Below are positions 1-11,189 of a stretch of 64,000 bases of DNA, piece by piece; within the stretch, counting starts at the first letter, position 1; each line of letters opens with the position of its first letter. Source of the DNA: Cydia pomonella (Eukaryota > Arthropoda > Insecta > Lepidoptera > Tortricidae); assembly GCF_033807575.1 (NCBI RefSeq), contig NC_084715.1:5815349-5879348 (forward strand). The letters run 5' to 3'. The translations under genes and the position numbers were made by a program. Under the pieces are notes generated by a model that did no database searches, was not told the DNA's origin, and saw only the letters and a list, made by a program, of their open reading frames with translations.

Positions 1-3000
1 GGTTAACTGTGGATATGTTCACTCTTTATTAATATATGGCGTTCCGCTCTGGGGTAATTTGTAGTATACATTTTCCTTTTTCGTAAACGTTTATCGTACC
101 TGTAGCGGCGCGACAGTGTCTTGTCCGCGAGATAGACTAGATACCCTTCCTTCTCTAAAACGCGGGTAGTCTATCTCGCGCGCGAGGTACTGTCGCTTCT
201 GTGCTTTTGGCTTTATTGGTCATTTTGAGTTTGTTACAAAGTGACATGAGCCTAAACTTTTTTTTTTCAACAAAGCCTTGCTATTTATTTATATGAACCG
301 TACGTTTTATGAAATATCGCAATCAAACTATGTAGGTAAAGATAAACATTGCTACTTAAAGTAGATCAATTAAATTTTTCAATTTAAAATGTTTGCAAAT
401 TATCTGCCGATCGTAATTATTGATTCTGAGGCAATTATAATTGATCTGTAATGACAGAACGATCAGTCCGAAGTCGTGTTTTTGTGTTCGGTGTAATTAT
501 TATAATTGCGACATCGAATCCAAAATATGGGATAATTCGATGCATCCTTGCATGTTAGGGAGCGACTGGGTTTCCGTATTATGTTACCTACACAGCAAAT
601 CCAACTTTCCAACACTTTACCCATGAAATACTTTCACATTATACCTTCAAGTATGGCAGCAGCTATGTCTTGTTTCCCTTTTCCATGTTTGACCCAGGAG
701 AAGATTCTACCGTACAAGCCACTCATAATTTTTCATGATCTATCCGATATAATGTTGGTATTATGTGTCATTATTGTTCTCGCAACTTCTGCTATGTATA
801 CATAAGAAACACAGTAGCGGTAGTATAGGGCACTGCACATAAAACAGTAGCATGGATGGGCCTATAACAAGAATCGTTATCACCCGGCAAAATGTGAAGC
901 AAAATATACCACATCCTTACTTGTCGATAAGGCAATACAGGCATAAATTAACAATCGAAAATCGACCTTATAGACAATCGATAAAGCACCTTTCGTTCGT
1001 AACGGTAACAATATGCTTGCAACTGTTTTCGAAGAAACCGCATCCTATAGACGAATTTAAAAGTAAGCGAATTGTCGTATCTCGTATCTTAGCAGCGTTC
1101 TACTTGGAACTGACGAGCTAACGCCGATGAAAAATGAAATCTAAAGCTTTACGTACAAAGTTGATTTTAAAATGGTTAGCAAAGAATTTTAGATCGATCG
1201 GATAAGTGTAGACAATTGCATTCTTTATGACAATTGATACGTTCATTGTTCGATACGAACGATAGGTAATTAAAGATGTTCTTTCGTGGTCCACTTTCTA
1301 TCTGATCATGAGTGCTACTTACGTTAGGTTTTAAGTATGATTCAATTATTTTGAGTCGTATTGTAAAGATTGTTTTTCGAACAATTGCGCAAAGAATTAA
1401 TAGCAGGAAATTGTCGATAACACAAGTGACTATAAATTTTATCGCCGATACTATGAAGTTTTAAACACCAACGTCACCTCACCTCCCCGTCAGTATCCTT
1501 ACCTAACAAGTTTTCGTTTTTTTGACAGACATACGACATATCCCGCATTTCCGCGTACCATACAGTACATCCATCAACTTCACCCTGTAAATTGTGCATT
1601 TAATTAAACACTAATGAAGTCATAACACTCATTAGAAACAGTAGCGCATCATACCATATTAGATCGAGATCAATTATTATCTATCCATATTAGATCAATA
1701 ATCCGGTCCACGGTATAAAACATGAAACAACGTTCCGCTAGTAACTACCCGGTTTGGACCTGGTTTTCAAACAAATATTTATAGGCAATTAGTCTTAGAT
1801 AAGGAAGTTACAATAGTAATATGCTTAGGTATACAAGTTTTGCAGTAGGTATACAGTAGATCAGAAGCAATACTTAGTATTACCCTTCCAAAATTCCATT
1901 CCATGGCAGATACGTAGATAGACGATTTTTAACGAAATGTCTCATCTGATACTATAACAGTAGACTATACGTGTCGTAATTTGGTTTAGGCGTAGTTATG
2001 GTAGCTATTACACATATTTGGTAGGTAGAAAGTACACAGGAGGTCTGCTGTATGAAATTGATATTTGACAATTTTAAGAAAAGAACTTTCCGTTGTTCCT
2101 TGACGCATTGTGCGATTTCTTTCAGCTCTGCGGTGTACGTTTACGTTTTGTCAATAATAACCGGGATTTATAGGCCCGTGAAATCCAAGGAGATACAAAT
2201 AATTATTATTTATTTCGAACATCAGTCCATAGCTTAGCTATTACAACATTTACAATACCTTAAATTAAACTAAAACTAATACTTAAATAACTAATTTAGC
2301 CGTTCTATCTATTGTCCATGTGCATCGCGTTCCACTTTTTGACTATTGGATAATCCAAACTGTCAACAACAGACAGATTTTATATTGCGAAAACTTTGAG
2401 ATGACCCCAACATCCTAACGCCGGCAAAATAAGTATTTACCGATCACTCACGATGGTCACTCACGTCCTGGTAAACTCATTTTTAAAGGAGTCGACAGAC
2501 ACTATTGTTTCAAAAATTAATAGGTATTTCTGTCCACTTATAAAACGCATTAGATGTTGCATTTGCTAACTGAAGCGATAATCGCACGTGCTCATTTGCG
2601 ATTGCAAAGCGCTTTGTAAATCGCTTTGATCGTCCCCTATTATTCATTATCCCTTTTGTTCGTTATCGCTGAACACCGGACTCGTGCGCAAGTGCGCAAT
2701 AATCGCTCTTTATGGCGCAAGTGTTTGGTGTAGGGTAAAATACACATTGATTGGTATTCAAAATACCTAACCAATCTTTTTCAGTAGATACCTACAAGAT
2801 TTTCTCTAGTAATGCTTTAAAATAATTAGAGTCTATATTTATGTTAATTAGCGAACCGACGTCACATCGTCTTTAAAAAAACTCGAGAATTTTATAGGTT
2901 ATGATTTAACCTAACAAAGAGTAGACTTTAGTATTTTTCGTTTAGAAATTCTTATTGTCTCATATACATTTACCCTGTATATCTGTGTGTGTGTGTAGCA

Positions 3001-3152
3001 GTGTAGCATAAGTTAAGAACATAGTCCTTATTGTTGGTTATTGCATAACATTATGATATAATATAGGTATGGAAAGCTTGAATTAGACTTGTTGAAATTA
3101 TCCCTGACTAATTAAGAATGTATCAATTAACCGAATCTGTCTTTCATTCCAG
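1..3152. other. Non-coding sequence upstream of the BAMBI exons
   Basis: No exon with convincing coding character or insect-gene similarity is visible here. It is AT-rich and most probably an intron of the BAMBI-like gene, because the first visible exon starts with an acceptor. The only structured item is the foldback at 104-197. A short GT run sits near 2985-2997. Confidence 0.5.
104..197. repeat. Foldback MITE, family 1 (copy a)
   Basis: The two arms are inverted copies sharing the core GCGAGATAGACTA, with GCGACAGT-like ends, around a short spacer. Related imperfect palindromes occur near 46935-47030 and, shorter, at 29619-29666, so this is a dispersed family. No coding capacity is visible. 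Confidence 0.7.
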
Positions 3153-4149
3153 AAGGCAACACAATAGCCAGCGACTGCGGCGCCAGCTACAACAGCGAAG
3201 TGTGGTTCAAAGCGGCCACCATAGCAGTACCAGTGTGTGGCGCCATCATTCTGTTCCTGCTGGTGGCGGTGGCCGTGCGGTTACTCAAGGCGGATGCCTT
3301 GCTACATGCGGATAGGAAGCTCAGGTACCTATAAATCTAGTTCTGAAGACAAAACAATAGTCAGTGACTGCGGCGCCAGCTACACAAGCGAAGTGTGGTT
3401 CAGTTTGTTACGCCATCATCTTGTTCCTGCTGGGGGAATTGGCCGTGCGTTTGCTGAAGGCGGATGCCTTCTTACATGCGGGTAGGAAACTCAGGTACCT
3501 ATAAATCGACGAAATTCGATCTCAGCGATGAATATTTTATTGAAGGGCACGGTACGCTAGCACGCAACCTTCCGCTTCAATTGTTTAATAAACCTTGCAG
3601 GAGCGCTAATCGTCAATTAAATAAGAACATTTAAATTCGCGTCAGCTTCATGCATTCTGTTATTTCTAGATTAACTAAGAAAGCTAGTAATGTTCAGAAA
3701 TGTTTGGTTACCTTATCCGTAAACACTTACCGATCATAGTTTAGAATCATGAAGTAAGTATCTTGGAATAAAATAGTAACCTTTGCCTGCGACTTTTTCT
3801 TCGTAAAAGTAACTAAATTTAACAAGAAGTCATGTTTTATGTAGCCGGCATTCGCCCACTGCTGAATGCCCATTATAATCTCTTTATTACGCCCCTCTCC
3901 TCTCTTGAAGCAATCGAATTGTCATATTTCCGGTATATGTAAAGTAACATTGCATTATCACCTTTCAGAGGCGGCTACTCGTGCCCGCTGGCGCAGCCCT
4001 CGGAGGACGTGAAGAAGGTGTGGGTGGGCGCGGGCGCGGGCGGGGGCGCGCCGCTGCTGCTGGCGCCGGGCGGGGGCCGCCTCGTGGCCGTGGAGCGCGC
4101 CATGCTGCGGGACGGCCCCGCCGCGCCCCTCTGTGATATACAGCGGTAG
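3153..4149 (+). CDS. BAMBI: BAMBI-like transmembrane TGF-beta/BMP pseudoreceptor, last two exons (5' part off-window)
   Basis: Two exons are visible, 3153-3324 and 3969-4149, with the stop TAG at 4147-4149. The first follows a ...TTCCAG acceptor and ends at AG|gtacct. It encodes SEVWFKAATIAVPVCGAI, then a Leu/Val-rich membrane segment and VRLLKAD. This matches the juxtamembrane and transmembrane part of vertebrate BAMBI, which has ELWFRAAVIAVP at the same place. The split AG/A codon joins the second exon in frame, giving a short, Gly/Ala-rich cytoplasmic tail that ends in CDIQR and has no kinase domain. By family knowledge BAMBI is a decoy receptor at the plasma membrane that damps BMP/activin/TGF-beta signalling; the extracellular ligand-like domain would lie upstream, outside the window. 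The last exon is strongly GC-rich compared with its surroundings. The family call rests mainly on the membrane exon. Confidence 0.78.
3345..3494 (+). pseudogene. Degenerate tandem copy of the BAMBI transmembrane exon
   Basis: This stretch repeats the preceding exon about 170 bp downstream: ACAATAGTCAGTGACTGCGG, the GCGAAGTGTGGTTC block, GGCGGATGCCTT and the donor CTCAG|gtacctataaat are all recognisable. It lacks roughly 23 internal bases that in the real exon encode the start of the membrane segment. Other changes shift the frame, so the original reading frame is lost and a stop follows at the end. The acceptor AG of the original is not clearly kept. It is best read as a local tandem duplication that died; it is not an alternative exon. 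Confidence 0.82.
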
Positions 4150-4896
4150 GCTGCCGATGTCCGTACACCTGTCCTTAGGAACGAGACCGTACGCACTAAA
4201 GGGCTCTTCTAACTTTTTGCGCTGAGTGCCATGGCCAGGTCTCCGCTTTTGCGGGCCGTATTGTACGCAATTTTGCGGGGCGGACTGATAAGTTCGCGAG
4301 TTGTAGTTTGGAGAACCCTCCACTGAACTGGCTATCGGGGCATATTAGTGTCTCGCACCCTTATTAAGCTGTTGTTTATGTCTTAGATACTTACTGATAT
4401 TTCGATTGGCTGATTTACACCCTAATCTTGTTTTGTACCAGTTTTGCACTAAAATGTCAGATCGGTTGGACAAATTTAAATAATCGAATTGTGTAATTTT
4501 CCATAAAAACTTTTCTTTAGTGTGCAATGTGCATAAATAATCGAACTGTCATATTTTCGGGATATCAAAACCGTAAAAATGTGTGAGCTTTACGACCCCG
4601 GCTGCCACTATGGTTGACTACGAGTGTATGTTGCCCAGCCAGGTTGTTTAAAAAAAAAGCAACGGTAGGAGTGGTTCCTTTTATAAATTGCAAGTGCTTA
4701 CAAGGTCATAAAGGTCATAATCTGAAGTGTCGGATTTATGGAATAAGAGGAGCCCATCTCTGGGTCGCGCTGTTGTATTGGATTATGGTCTGAGTGGATG
4801 TGGAAATGTTTATCTTAAATACTTCGTTTTTCTTTAATCAGCCAATGTAAATAACTGTTTCGATGCTTAGTCCACTGCTTTTCCTAATATTTTTTT

Positions 4897-5046
4897 ATAT
4901 TAAAAGTAAAATGGAAAAATGTGCACCTCCGGCAAGACTCGAACTTGCGACTATTGGAACACCGGTACAATCGCTATCGCTACTTCCAATGCTCGCAAGT
5001 TCGAGTCTTGCCGGAGGTGTACAATTTTCCATTTTTCCTTTAATAT
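4897..5046. repeat. Foldback element with tRNA T-arm-like ends (copy a)
   Basis: About 60-bp arms form an almost perfect inverted repeat. The inner part of each arm holds GCAAGTTCGAGTCTTGC, a five-base stem around a TTCGAGT loop, which is the shape of a tRNA T-arm and a B-box-like polymerase III motif. CGGAGGT then follows where an acceptor strand would be. The centre carries GGAACACCGGT. A related element with the same T-arm and ACACCGGT core lies at 31023-31230. No complete tRNA can be folded, so this is a tRNA- or SINE-derived foldback, not a tRNA gene. Confidence 0.65.
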
Positions 5047-6222
5047 AAATATTCGTAGTATCGCTCATAGACTCTTCTACTTGATAAAAAAAAATGTTTT
5101 ACTAATATTGTCTCGCCAACATAAGAGCAATGGCGACTACAGCGTTTAAATCCCTTTCGGTACACGGAGAAGCATGTGTTCTGATTTAAAGATGAATAAA
5201 ATTGCAAAGGGCATTTGGTACCTGTAAGACACATTGACTAATTTACAAGCACCTGTATATCTTAATATTCATATCAAATCATCTTCAAATCTAGGGTTGC
5301 AGGAACGATTTCCTATCCACACAAATTGATCTCAAAAAAATGTATACACTTCTCTTGTCAGTGACAGCGTGGCCCGATGACATACCAAAACAATTGTGTA
5401 TATATCTTGTATCGTTTATATATGCGCTTTGTGTTCCTTTAATATAGTGTATATGTACCCTTTTTAGGTTTAATTGAACCATCCAGGCCTGTTAGTCACT
5501 GATTCTTAGATTTTTACTTATTTATTTGGATTATAATTTCTTGGTACATTTCCATAAGTTGTTTTATCTATTTTAAGGCTTGATAATGTAGTTTAGATAC
5601 TGTTTTCTTTAATTTATTAATACTTTAGTAAATTTTAAAATACGAGTACCTATATTATCTTCTTCCTCGCGTTGTGGCATTTTGCCATTTTAAAATATAT
5701 TATAATTTTATTTAAAAAAAATAAGTATGCCCCATTTATACGATATTTAGGTAAAGTGTAGTTTAATAGAAATGGCAAACCAATTTACTTTCATTTCTTC
5801 GTAATATCACACTTTTTGTGGACAATCATGATTTTATCTACATATTATATACTTAAATCTTTTATTTATATCAATCAATAGTCAAAGTTAATGTTAATTA
5901 TTAATATTACAATGAAAACAACCATCGTAAAACTTTAAGGTTATACGTTATTCTAATAAAATCTGTCATATTTGTTTCGATTATTTGCCATTTCTAACTT
6001 CTAACTCCGCTTTACTTACTATTCTTACGTCAAAGTAAATGTTGAAATCTTATCTTTCTTATGTACTGACTGGCCAGATGGTTCTTATGTATTATCGACT
6101 GACTTTCCTTAAGATATATGTAAAGCGTGAAGTATGTATTCGGTTATCGATAATAGACAATCTACATGTTCAATGCAATTCAATTTCTGGTTTGATTTTC
6201 GGAAATATTTTAATAACTTCTA

Positions 6223-6323
6223 ACAGAGAGTCTGGAGTTGCAGGAGTACATAGGCTACGGAGACTGCTTACCATCAGGCGGGCCGTATGCTTGTTTGCCA
6301 TCGACGTAGTATAAAAAAAAGGT
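6223..6323 (-). repeat. Dispersed lepidopteran repeat (CCTGATGGTAAGC family)
   Basis: Read on the minus strand it gives GGCAAACAAGC, CGCCTGATGGTAAGC and then a CCGT...CCTATG block. The same order is found on the plus strand at 38395-38490, so the two are copies of one family in opposite orientation. This motif is common in moth introns and UTRs. A short A run is present at one end. Confidence 0.65.
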
Positions 6324-7224
6324 AAATATACCTGTATATGTCATATATTTTGCTTTAAGATCTATATACAAATGAAAATTGATCTTATTGACATCATTTA
6401 AATTCAAGGAATATTGTTCAAACCAATTTTTTAGTTTTATTTAAATATTTCCGTAAATTGATTTATATTCTTATCTAGTTTTTCCCATATATATAGTCGA
6501 AAAAATATTCTTAGACCTACATTGTATACATACTTTTGCATGCATTTCCTTTCCCATGTACATGACTGTATTGTATAATGTGTAAATATAGTATATGTTA
6601 AGTTGTTACCTGTTACCTATATTATAATCACAATGAATTATGTAAGGTGTTTCTGAGAGTTAAATCCATTTGGAGTTTGCTAGTCTTTATTTATCTGATT
6701 TTTGCATTGATATGCGATTTTATACTATAAATTAACTCCCGATGGATTTTGCTTGTGGTCGAATAAATGCAATACCTTTTAGGTTTAAAAGCACACATTA
6801 TTTAAGTCCAGTGTGAATTTAAATTTATATTTTTAAGAATTATTGTGCATATTTAATTGTAAATAAAATTGATGTTTGTGATTTTTTTAAGGATTATTTT
6901 AACACATGACACAATTATAAAAATAATATAACACTCTTGCCACATTGGCGACGGTCAATACAGTGACATTTAAAAAAAAAAATTGTTCCAAACCGAAGGG
7001 TAAAAAAAATATTGGCTTGTATAGATAAAAAATGTATGACATTCAAACAGGAAACTGTTAAATAAATAAAATAACTATTAAAATCAAATTTGTTTTTTTG
7101 CGGGTTAAATTGTAATTATAGTCTGTCAAACCATTTCCGTCATTAGAAAAAAAGCGGCAAATATAAAAAATAGGAATTTAAAAAAGGAGATATTCTATTG
7201 AAAAAGTTGTTAGACTGGCTTTAG

Positions 7225-7358
7225 TACAGTCAAGGTATTAAATATCGACACGGACAAAGTGCCAAAAATATGTATACACGACCTTAATGCCTATAATTTA
7301 AGGCAGTGTATACATATATTTAGCACTATCCGTGTGTATATTTAATACCTTGTCTGTA
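7225..7358. repeat. Foldback MITE with TA at both ends
   Basis: The ends TACAGTCAAGGTATTAAATA and its near-complement at 7339-7358 pair through about 55-base arms. TA at each outer edge fits a TA target-site duplication as made by Tc1/mariner-type transposases. There is no internal ORF. Confidence 0.7.
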
Positions 7359-8011
7359 CATATGTGTGTATTATTCGGTTGTAATAACAGAGTGACCTAT
7401 TTCGATGTTAATCCATTTTCAACCGTATTCATATCAGTTTAAGGTTACGTTTTGTCCGAATATTGTTGAGTTAGGTCCATTTAAACGTGTGATATTTCTT
7501 CGACCATACACAGAATAATACCAGATGCTTCCCAAGGTGCCTTACTGTAACTGTAGTCATACATTATGTAGGTGCAATTATAATACTCCGTAAGCCTACG
7601 ATCTTATGTAAATATAATAATTATAATGAATTGTGTAAAGTTAATAAAAAAGAAATTATTTTATTACTGGATTCTGTGGTTTCATTTATATATTCCTAAG
7701 ACAGAAAATGATAGCCTAAAATGCATAAAACGTCGGGGGTTATGGTTACTGGTGTTAAACCACCATAACCTTGGTATGAGAACGTGCCGACAATAGGCAG
7801 ATTTAACCTGTTAATTTCATATAGAACAGTATTAATAGTTCAGCTAGTAAATTAAATTATAACACAGCTTCTAAAGTCAGACCACGCTAGGATTTCATGC
7901 CAAGTGCTACGTCAAGTATGGAGCTCAGGGTTGCCATACGTACTGTCACCGTATCTAAGTATCGCGTCCCACATTTTGCATTAACTTACTTGACTTAAAG
8001 TCCTACGTCCC

Positions 8012-8330
8012 CTAGGTGGGGCAGAGGGCGTCCACAGTGCGCCGTCATCTCGTTCTGTCTTGGGCTGCGTGCTGCGCCTCAGGCCATGATAGCCCGATTG
8101 CTGTCAACTCGGATGCCACTGAGCGCCGCCAGGACTGTTTGGGACGGCCTGATCCTCTATTGCCTTGCGGGGTCCATTCTAGGGCTTGCCTAGGGATGTG
8201 GTCGGGATCCCTTCTAAGAGTGTGACCGATCCAGGTCCACTTGCGGTGCACGATCTGGTAACCGATCGGAGTTTCGCGGCAGGTATCTAATAGGCGTTCA
8301 TTATTTTGCATCACCGCTGCAGAATATCTG
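8012..8330 (-). mobile_element. Non-LTR retrotransposon remnant (C-terminal part of the reverse transcriptase ORF)
   Basis: On the minus strand a short open frame reads KWTWIGHTLRRDPDHIPRQA, then GRPKQSWRRS and AIGLSWPEAQ. This is the conserved tail of the ORF in insect non-LTR retrotransposons of the endonuclease/RT type. Everything upstream (endonuclease, RT palm) is missing, so the copy is strongly 5'-truncated and not mobile. Confidence 0.8.
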
Positions 8331-8742
8331 TATAATGGTCACAATCATCTCTGTTTAACCACCTTGTTTCCTCAGCTATGTGAATACGTATTTGGAAACC
8401 CCCTCCCCCTGTAACGTCGTTACGACCCCATTTTCCCGTATCGGTTCCGAATAATTATGGCAATAGGGCCTTGTGCTGCCAAGGCCAGTTCTTAGAGAAT
8501 TAATAATTTCATGATGTGGCAATATTATGAAATGGTCGTTTAGCCACAGCAACCAAACCTAATCTAATCATTGTCATGAAGTGATCAATTCTAAGATGGC
8601 ATATCATTTAATTATCAAAATCTATGATCTGGCCACACATTGTTACTGCCAAATTTGGGCAAAGTTAACGTGGGCAGAGCCTACTTTTCTGAAACTTTAT
8701 TTTCTATATTAGGTTTTATACCGCGGTTTGGCAACTTTAATA

Positions 8743-8887
8743 GTTAGACCAAGCTAAGTTGGCAGCGATTTTGATAGCCCAGACTGTGCAAGTGCTATTT
8801 AAACGTAATTTCATAGAAGCTTGTCGTTTAAAATAACACTTGCGCAGTCTGGGCTATCAATACGCTGCCAACTTGCCTTGGTCTAAC
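8743..8887. repeat. Foldback MITE, family 2 (complete copy)
   Basis: The arms begin GTTAGACCAAGCTAAGTTGG and pair over about 50 bases through GGCAGCG and GATAGCCCAGACTGTGCAAG. Half-copies of the same family lie at 27489-27543 and 36741-36793, so the family was mobilised several times in this region. Confidence 0.8.
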
Positions 8888-9917
8888 TCCTAAGAGATTT
8901 TGATTTTTTGAACAAAGCTATGACAGTTAATTTATGATTATTTAAATCTACGAGTATGCAAAGTTCTCTGCCATATTTTCATGTGAAGTAAACGAAAATT
9001 ACTTTTTAGAAACGTAGAAAGTCTATTAATCTCTACGGTCAATACAAACAAACACGAATTTCTGAATTGTCAATGTACTTTCTTTCTTATTATAAAAACA
9101 CAGTAGCGGTTATTTAATACCGCAAACAAAAAAAAAATAACGAGCTGATTTTTATTTTCGACAGATTTTAATGACATTTGGTACGTTTGAAAAGCTCATT
9201 TTGGCCAGAATAAGTACGAAATCTCACTTTGTGACAAAAAATGTACCTACGTATAGACCGCGAGCCAGGAACAGATTTCCATGACCAATCGCCTCCCGGG
9301 CACAAACTCGTATAGTGGTTAACGGTTATGTACGTAGACGTCAGCTGCCGCTCCGTTGGTGGATTGAGGAATTGCAGCCACTGAAACGCGTAAAAAAATG
9401 TCATCAAAGATGCTATTGTTAGTTAAAAAAACGTCAGCCGGTGATATCGCGATGGTAAGAACACCAGGTGGTCGCATGAAGAAGTAAAAAATAAGCGCTT
9501 TACCTTTTTATGGTAGCAATAATTAACAAATCATGAAACTTGGCATGTAGCATTTCATCAGGTGAAACGCCATGAACGGATTACGCAATTTACACATTAC
9601 GCATACTTTGCGGACATAAAGTAGTAAGGCGCGTATTTTAACATATTCATTTTACAGCTGACGGTCCTTCCACCGCGATACAACCGGCTGACAGGTTTTC
9701 TTAAATTCAAAACAGCATCTAAACTATCATTTAACACAGTATCAGCTGGGAGGCGATGACTGACGAAATATGCTCCTGGCCCGCGGTCTAGTAATTTTCC
9801 GTTGGGTTATGAAAATGCTGTACGTTTTCGTAACCCTGGGGAAGATTATATAGCAGATGAAATTACGCTTTTAGGGTTGTTTCACACGAACCACAACCAC
9901 AACACATGGTTGGGCAC

Positions 9918-11181
9918 TAGGGCGTCCTCCCGGGAAATACCGGTTCTCGATTTCCCGGGAAATCCCGGGATTTATTTGGAATCCAAAGAACCGGTACTGA
10001 GCACCGAGTCCCGGTTCTCCCGGTTCCCGCCATAACATCAAATAAACATTTATATTATCAGTAAAATTAACGCACTGGCAAGTCCGGCAGCGTCGCATAT
10101 ATATGCAATCGATTGCGAACATCTCTAGGTGACCGTACCATAGACGCCATTAGTTTTCTTCGGACATATTATCAAGAAAAGAGATGCAAGTAAACATAAC
10201 TAGTCAGATTTTGATTTTAAACTTGTAAGTGTAATTTTGCAAAAGTTTATTATTTTGTAAGATTCAAATGTTAGATAATGACCTGAAATACCTGATTATA
10301 ATTTGTTAATTTTACGTTTAAGTTTCCGTAATATTGATTACTTTTTACTCAGAGTTTAATAAATGTTATATACACAAGACTTAAACTTCAATGTTTATGT
10401 TTAAAACTATAAATCACATTCTTGTGTCTAATTGTTATTGATCTCCAGTTCCATCCGTTCTTAAGCCAATGATTAGATTAGGTATTTGATAAGTTCTTTA
10501 TGTTAAATTATTTATTTGTGAGGTGATTATGTTTTTGTTAAAAAAAAGAACTGTATTTGTTTTAAGTGTGTTGATTATTATATTACTGCAATGTTACAAT
10601 TATCTTAAGTTAATCACATTTGAAATAGAAAAAATATTGAGATATTATAATTAGACTGATTTATATTATTTAAGATCACATTTAAAATTAAAATAATGAT
10701 TAGCGTTACGTCAAGTAAATTCGACGACATCTTACATAAATAGTCAGGTTGAGATATTAAAATTTGTATAACTTTGCACAATTTTTTTTTTTAATTACAA
10801 TATTATGATAATTATGATATTGTGAACATGATAATAATGTTTAAAATATTATGGTGTTTGTAAGTATTACTTACTACACATGATTCATAACATTACGGTT
10901 ATGATCAATGACACTGTTAACTGATTAATCAATTAAGACTGATTAAAGTAACTATAAAGACTGATTTAAGTGTATTATTCCTAAAACTGTTTTTTATTCT
11001 ATAAAAAATTCTTAATTATTCCTACGATTCCTTTTCATTATTATTAAAGTTAGTTGCAAGATTCACAGTTAAATGATGTCAAACAAAATATATAAAAATA
11101 ATTCAGCTCAGCATAAAGAACCGGGAGAACCGGGAATCCCGAATGAAAAACTAGGAACCGGTCCCGGGACTGCACGCCCTA
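9918..11181. mobile_element. Non-autonomous hAT-like transposon, about 1.26 kb, with perfect 8-bp target duplication
   Basis: The left end TAGGGCGTCCTCCCGGG and the right end, read inverted as TAGGGCGTGCAGTCCCGGG, are terminal inverted repeats. The flanks are identical 8-bp copies TTGGGCAC at 9910-9917 and 11182-11189. An 8-bp duplication plus a YARNG-type terminus is the signature of the hAT superfamily. Subterminal CCGGTTCT and CCGGGA blocks recur at both ends. The AT-rich interior has no transposase frame, so it would depend on an enzyme supplied in trans. The perfect duplication suggests a fairly young insertion. Confidence 0.85.
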
Positions 11182-11189
11182 TTGGGCAC

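Larger units (their letters stand above)
4150..7224 (+). other. Probable BAMBI 3' UTR and AT-rich intergenic DNA
   Basis: No gene is visible. The stretch after the TAG is probably 3' UTR, but no single AATAAA stands out enough to fix its end. It contains a tRNA-like foldback (4897-5046) and a dispersed lepidopteran repeat (6223-6323). Confidence 0.45.
7359..9909. other. Intergenic DNA between BAMBI and HPPD1, repeat remnants only
   Basis: Apart from the RT remnant (8012-8330) and the foldback at 8743-8887 there is no supported gene. A small hairpin with a GGTTATGGT/ACCATAACC stem lies near 7739-7771. Short open frames near 9168-9407 and 9802-10035 have no recognisable domain. Confidence 0.45.

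Noticed and set aside
852..1121. An 89-codon ORF near the left edge
   Set aside because: No domain, no splice context and no similarity I recognise; base composition matches the surrounding non-coding DNA.
3345..3494. The BAMBI exon copy as a mutually exclusive exon
   Set aside because: It has an internal deletion with frame loss and no clear acceptor, unlike SEC62 exon 2B.
3958..4323. Antisense ORF of 121 codons opposite the last BAMBI exon
   Set aside because: It is a shadow of a GC-rich exon: Arg/Pro/Ala-rich, without domain features, while the plus strand gives a spliced frame consistent with BAMBI.
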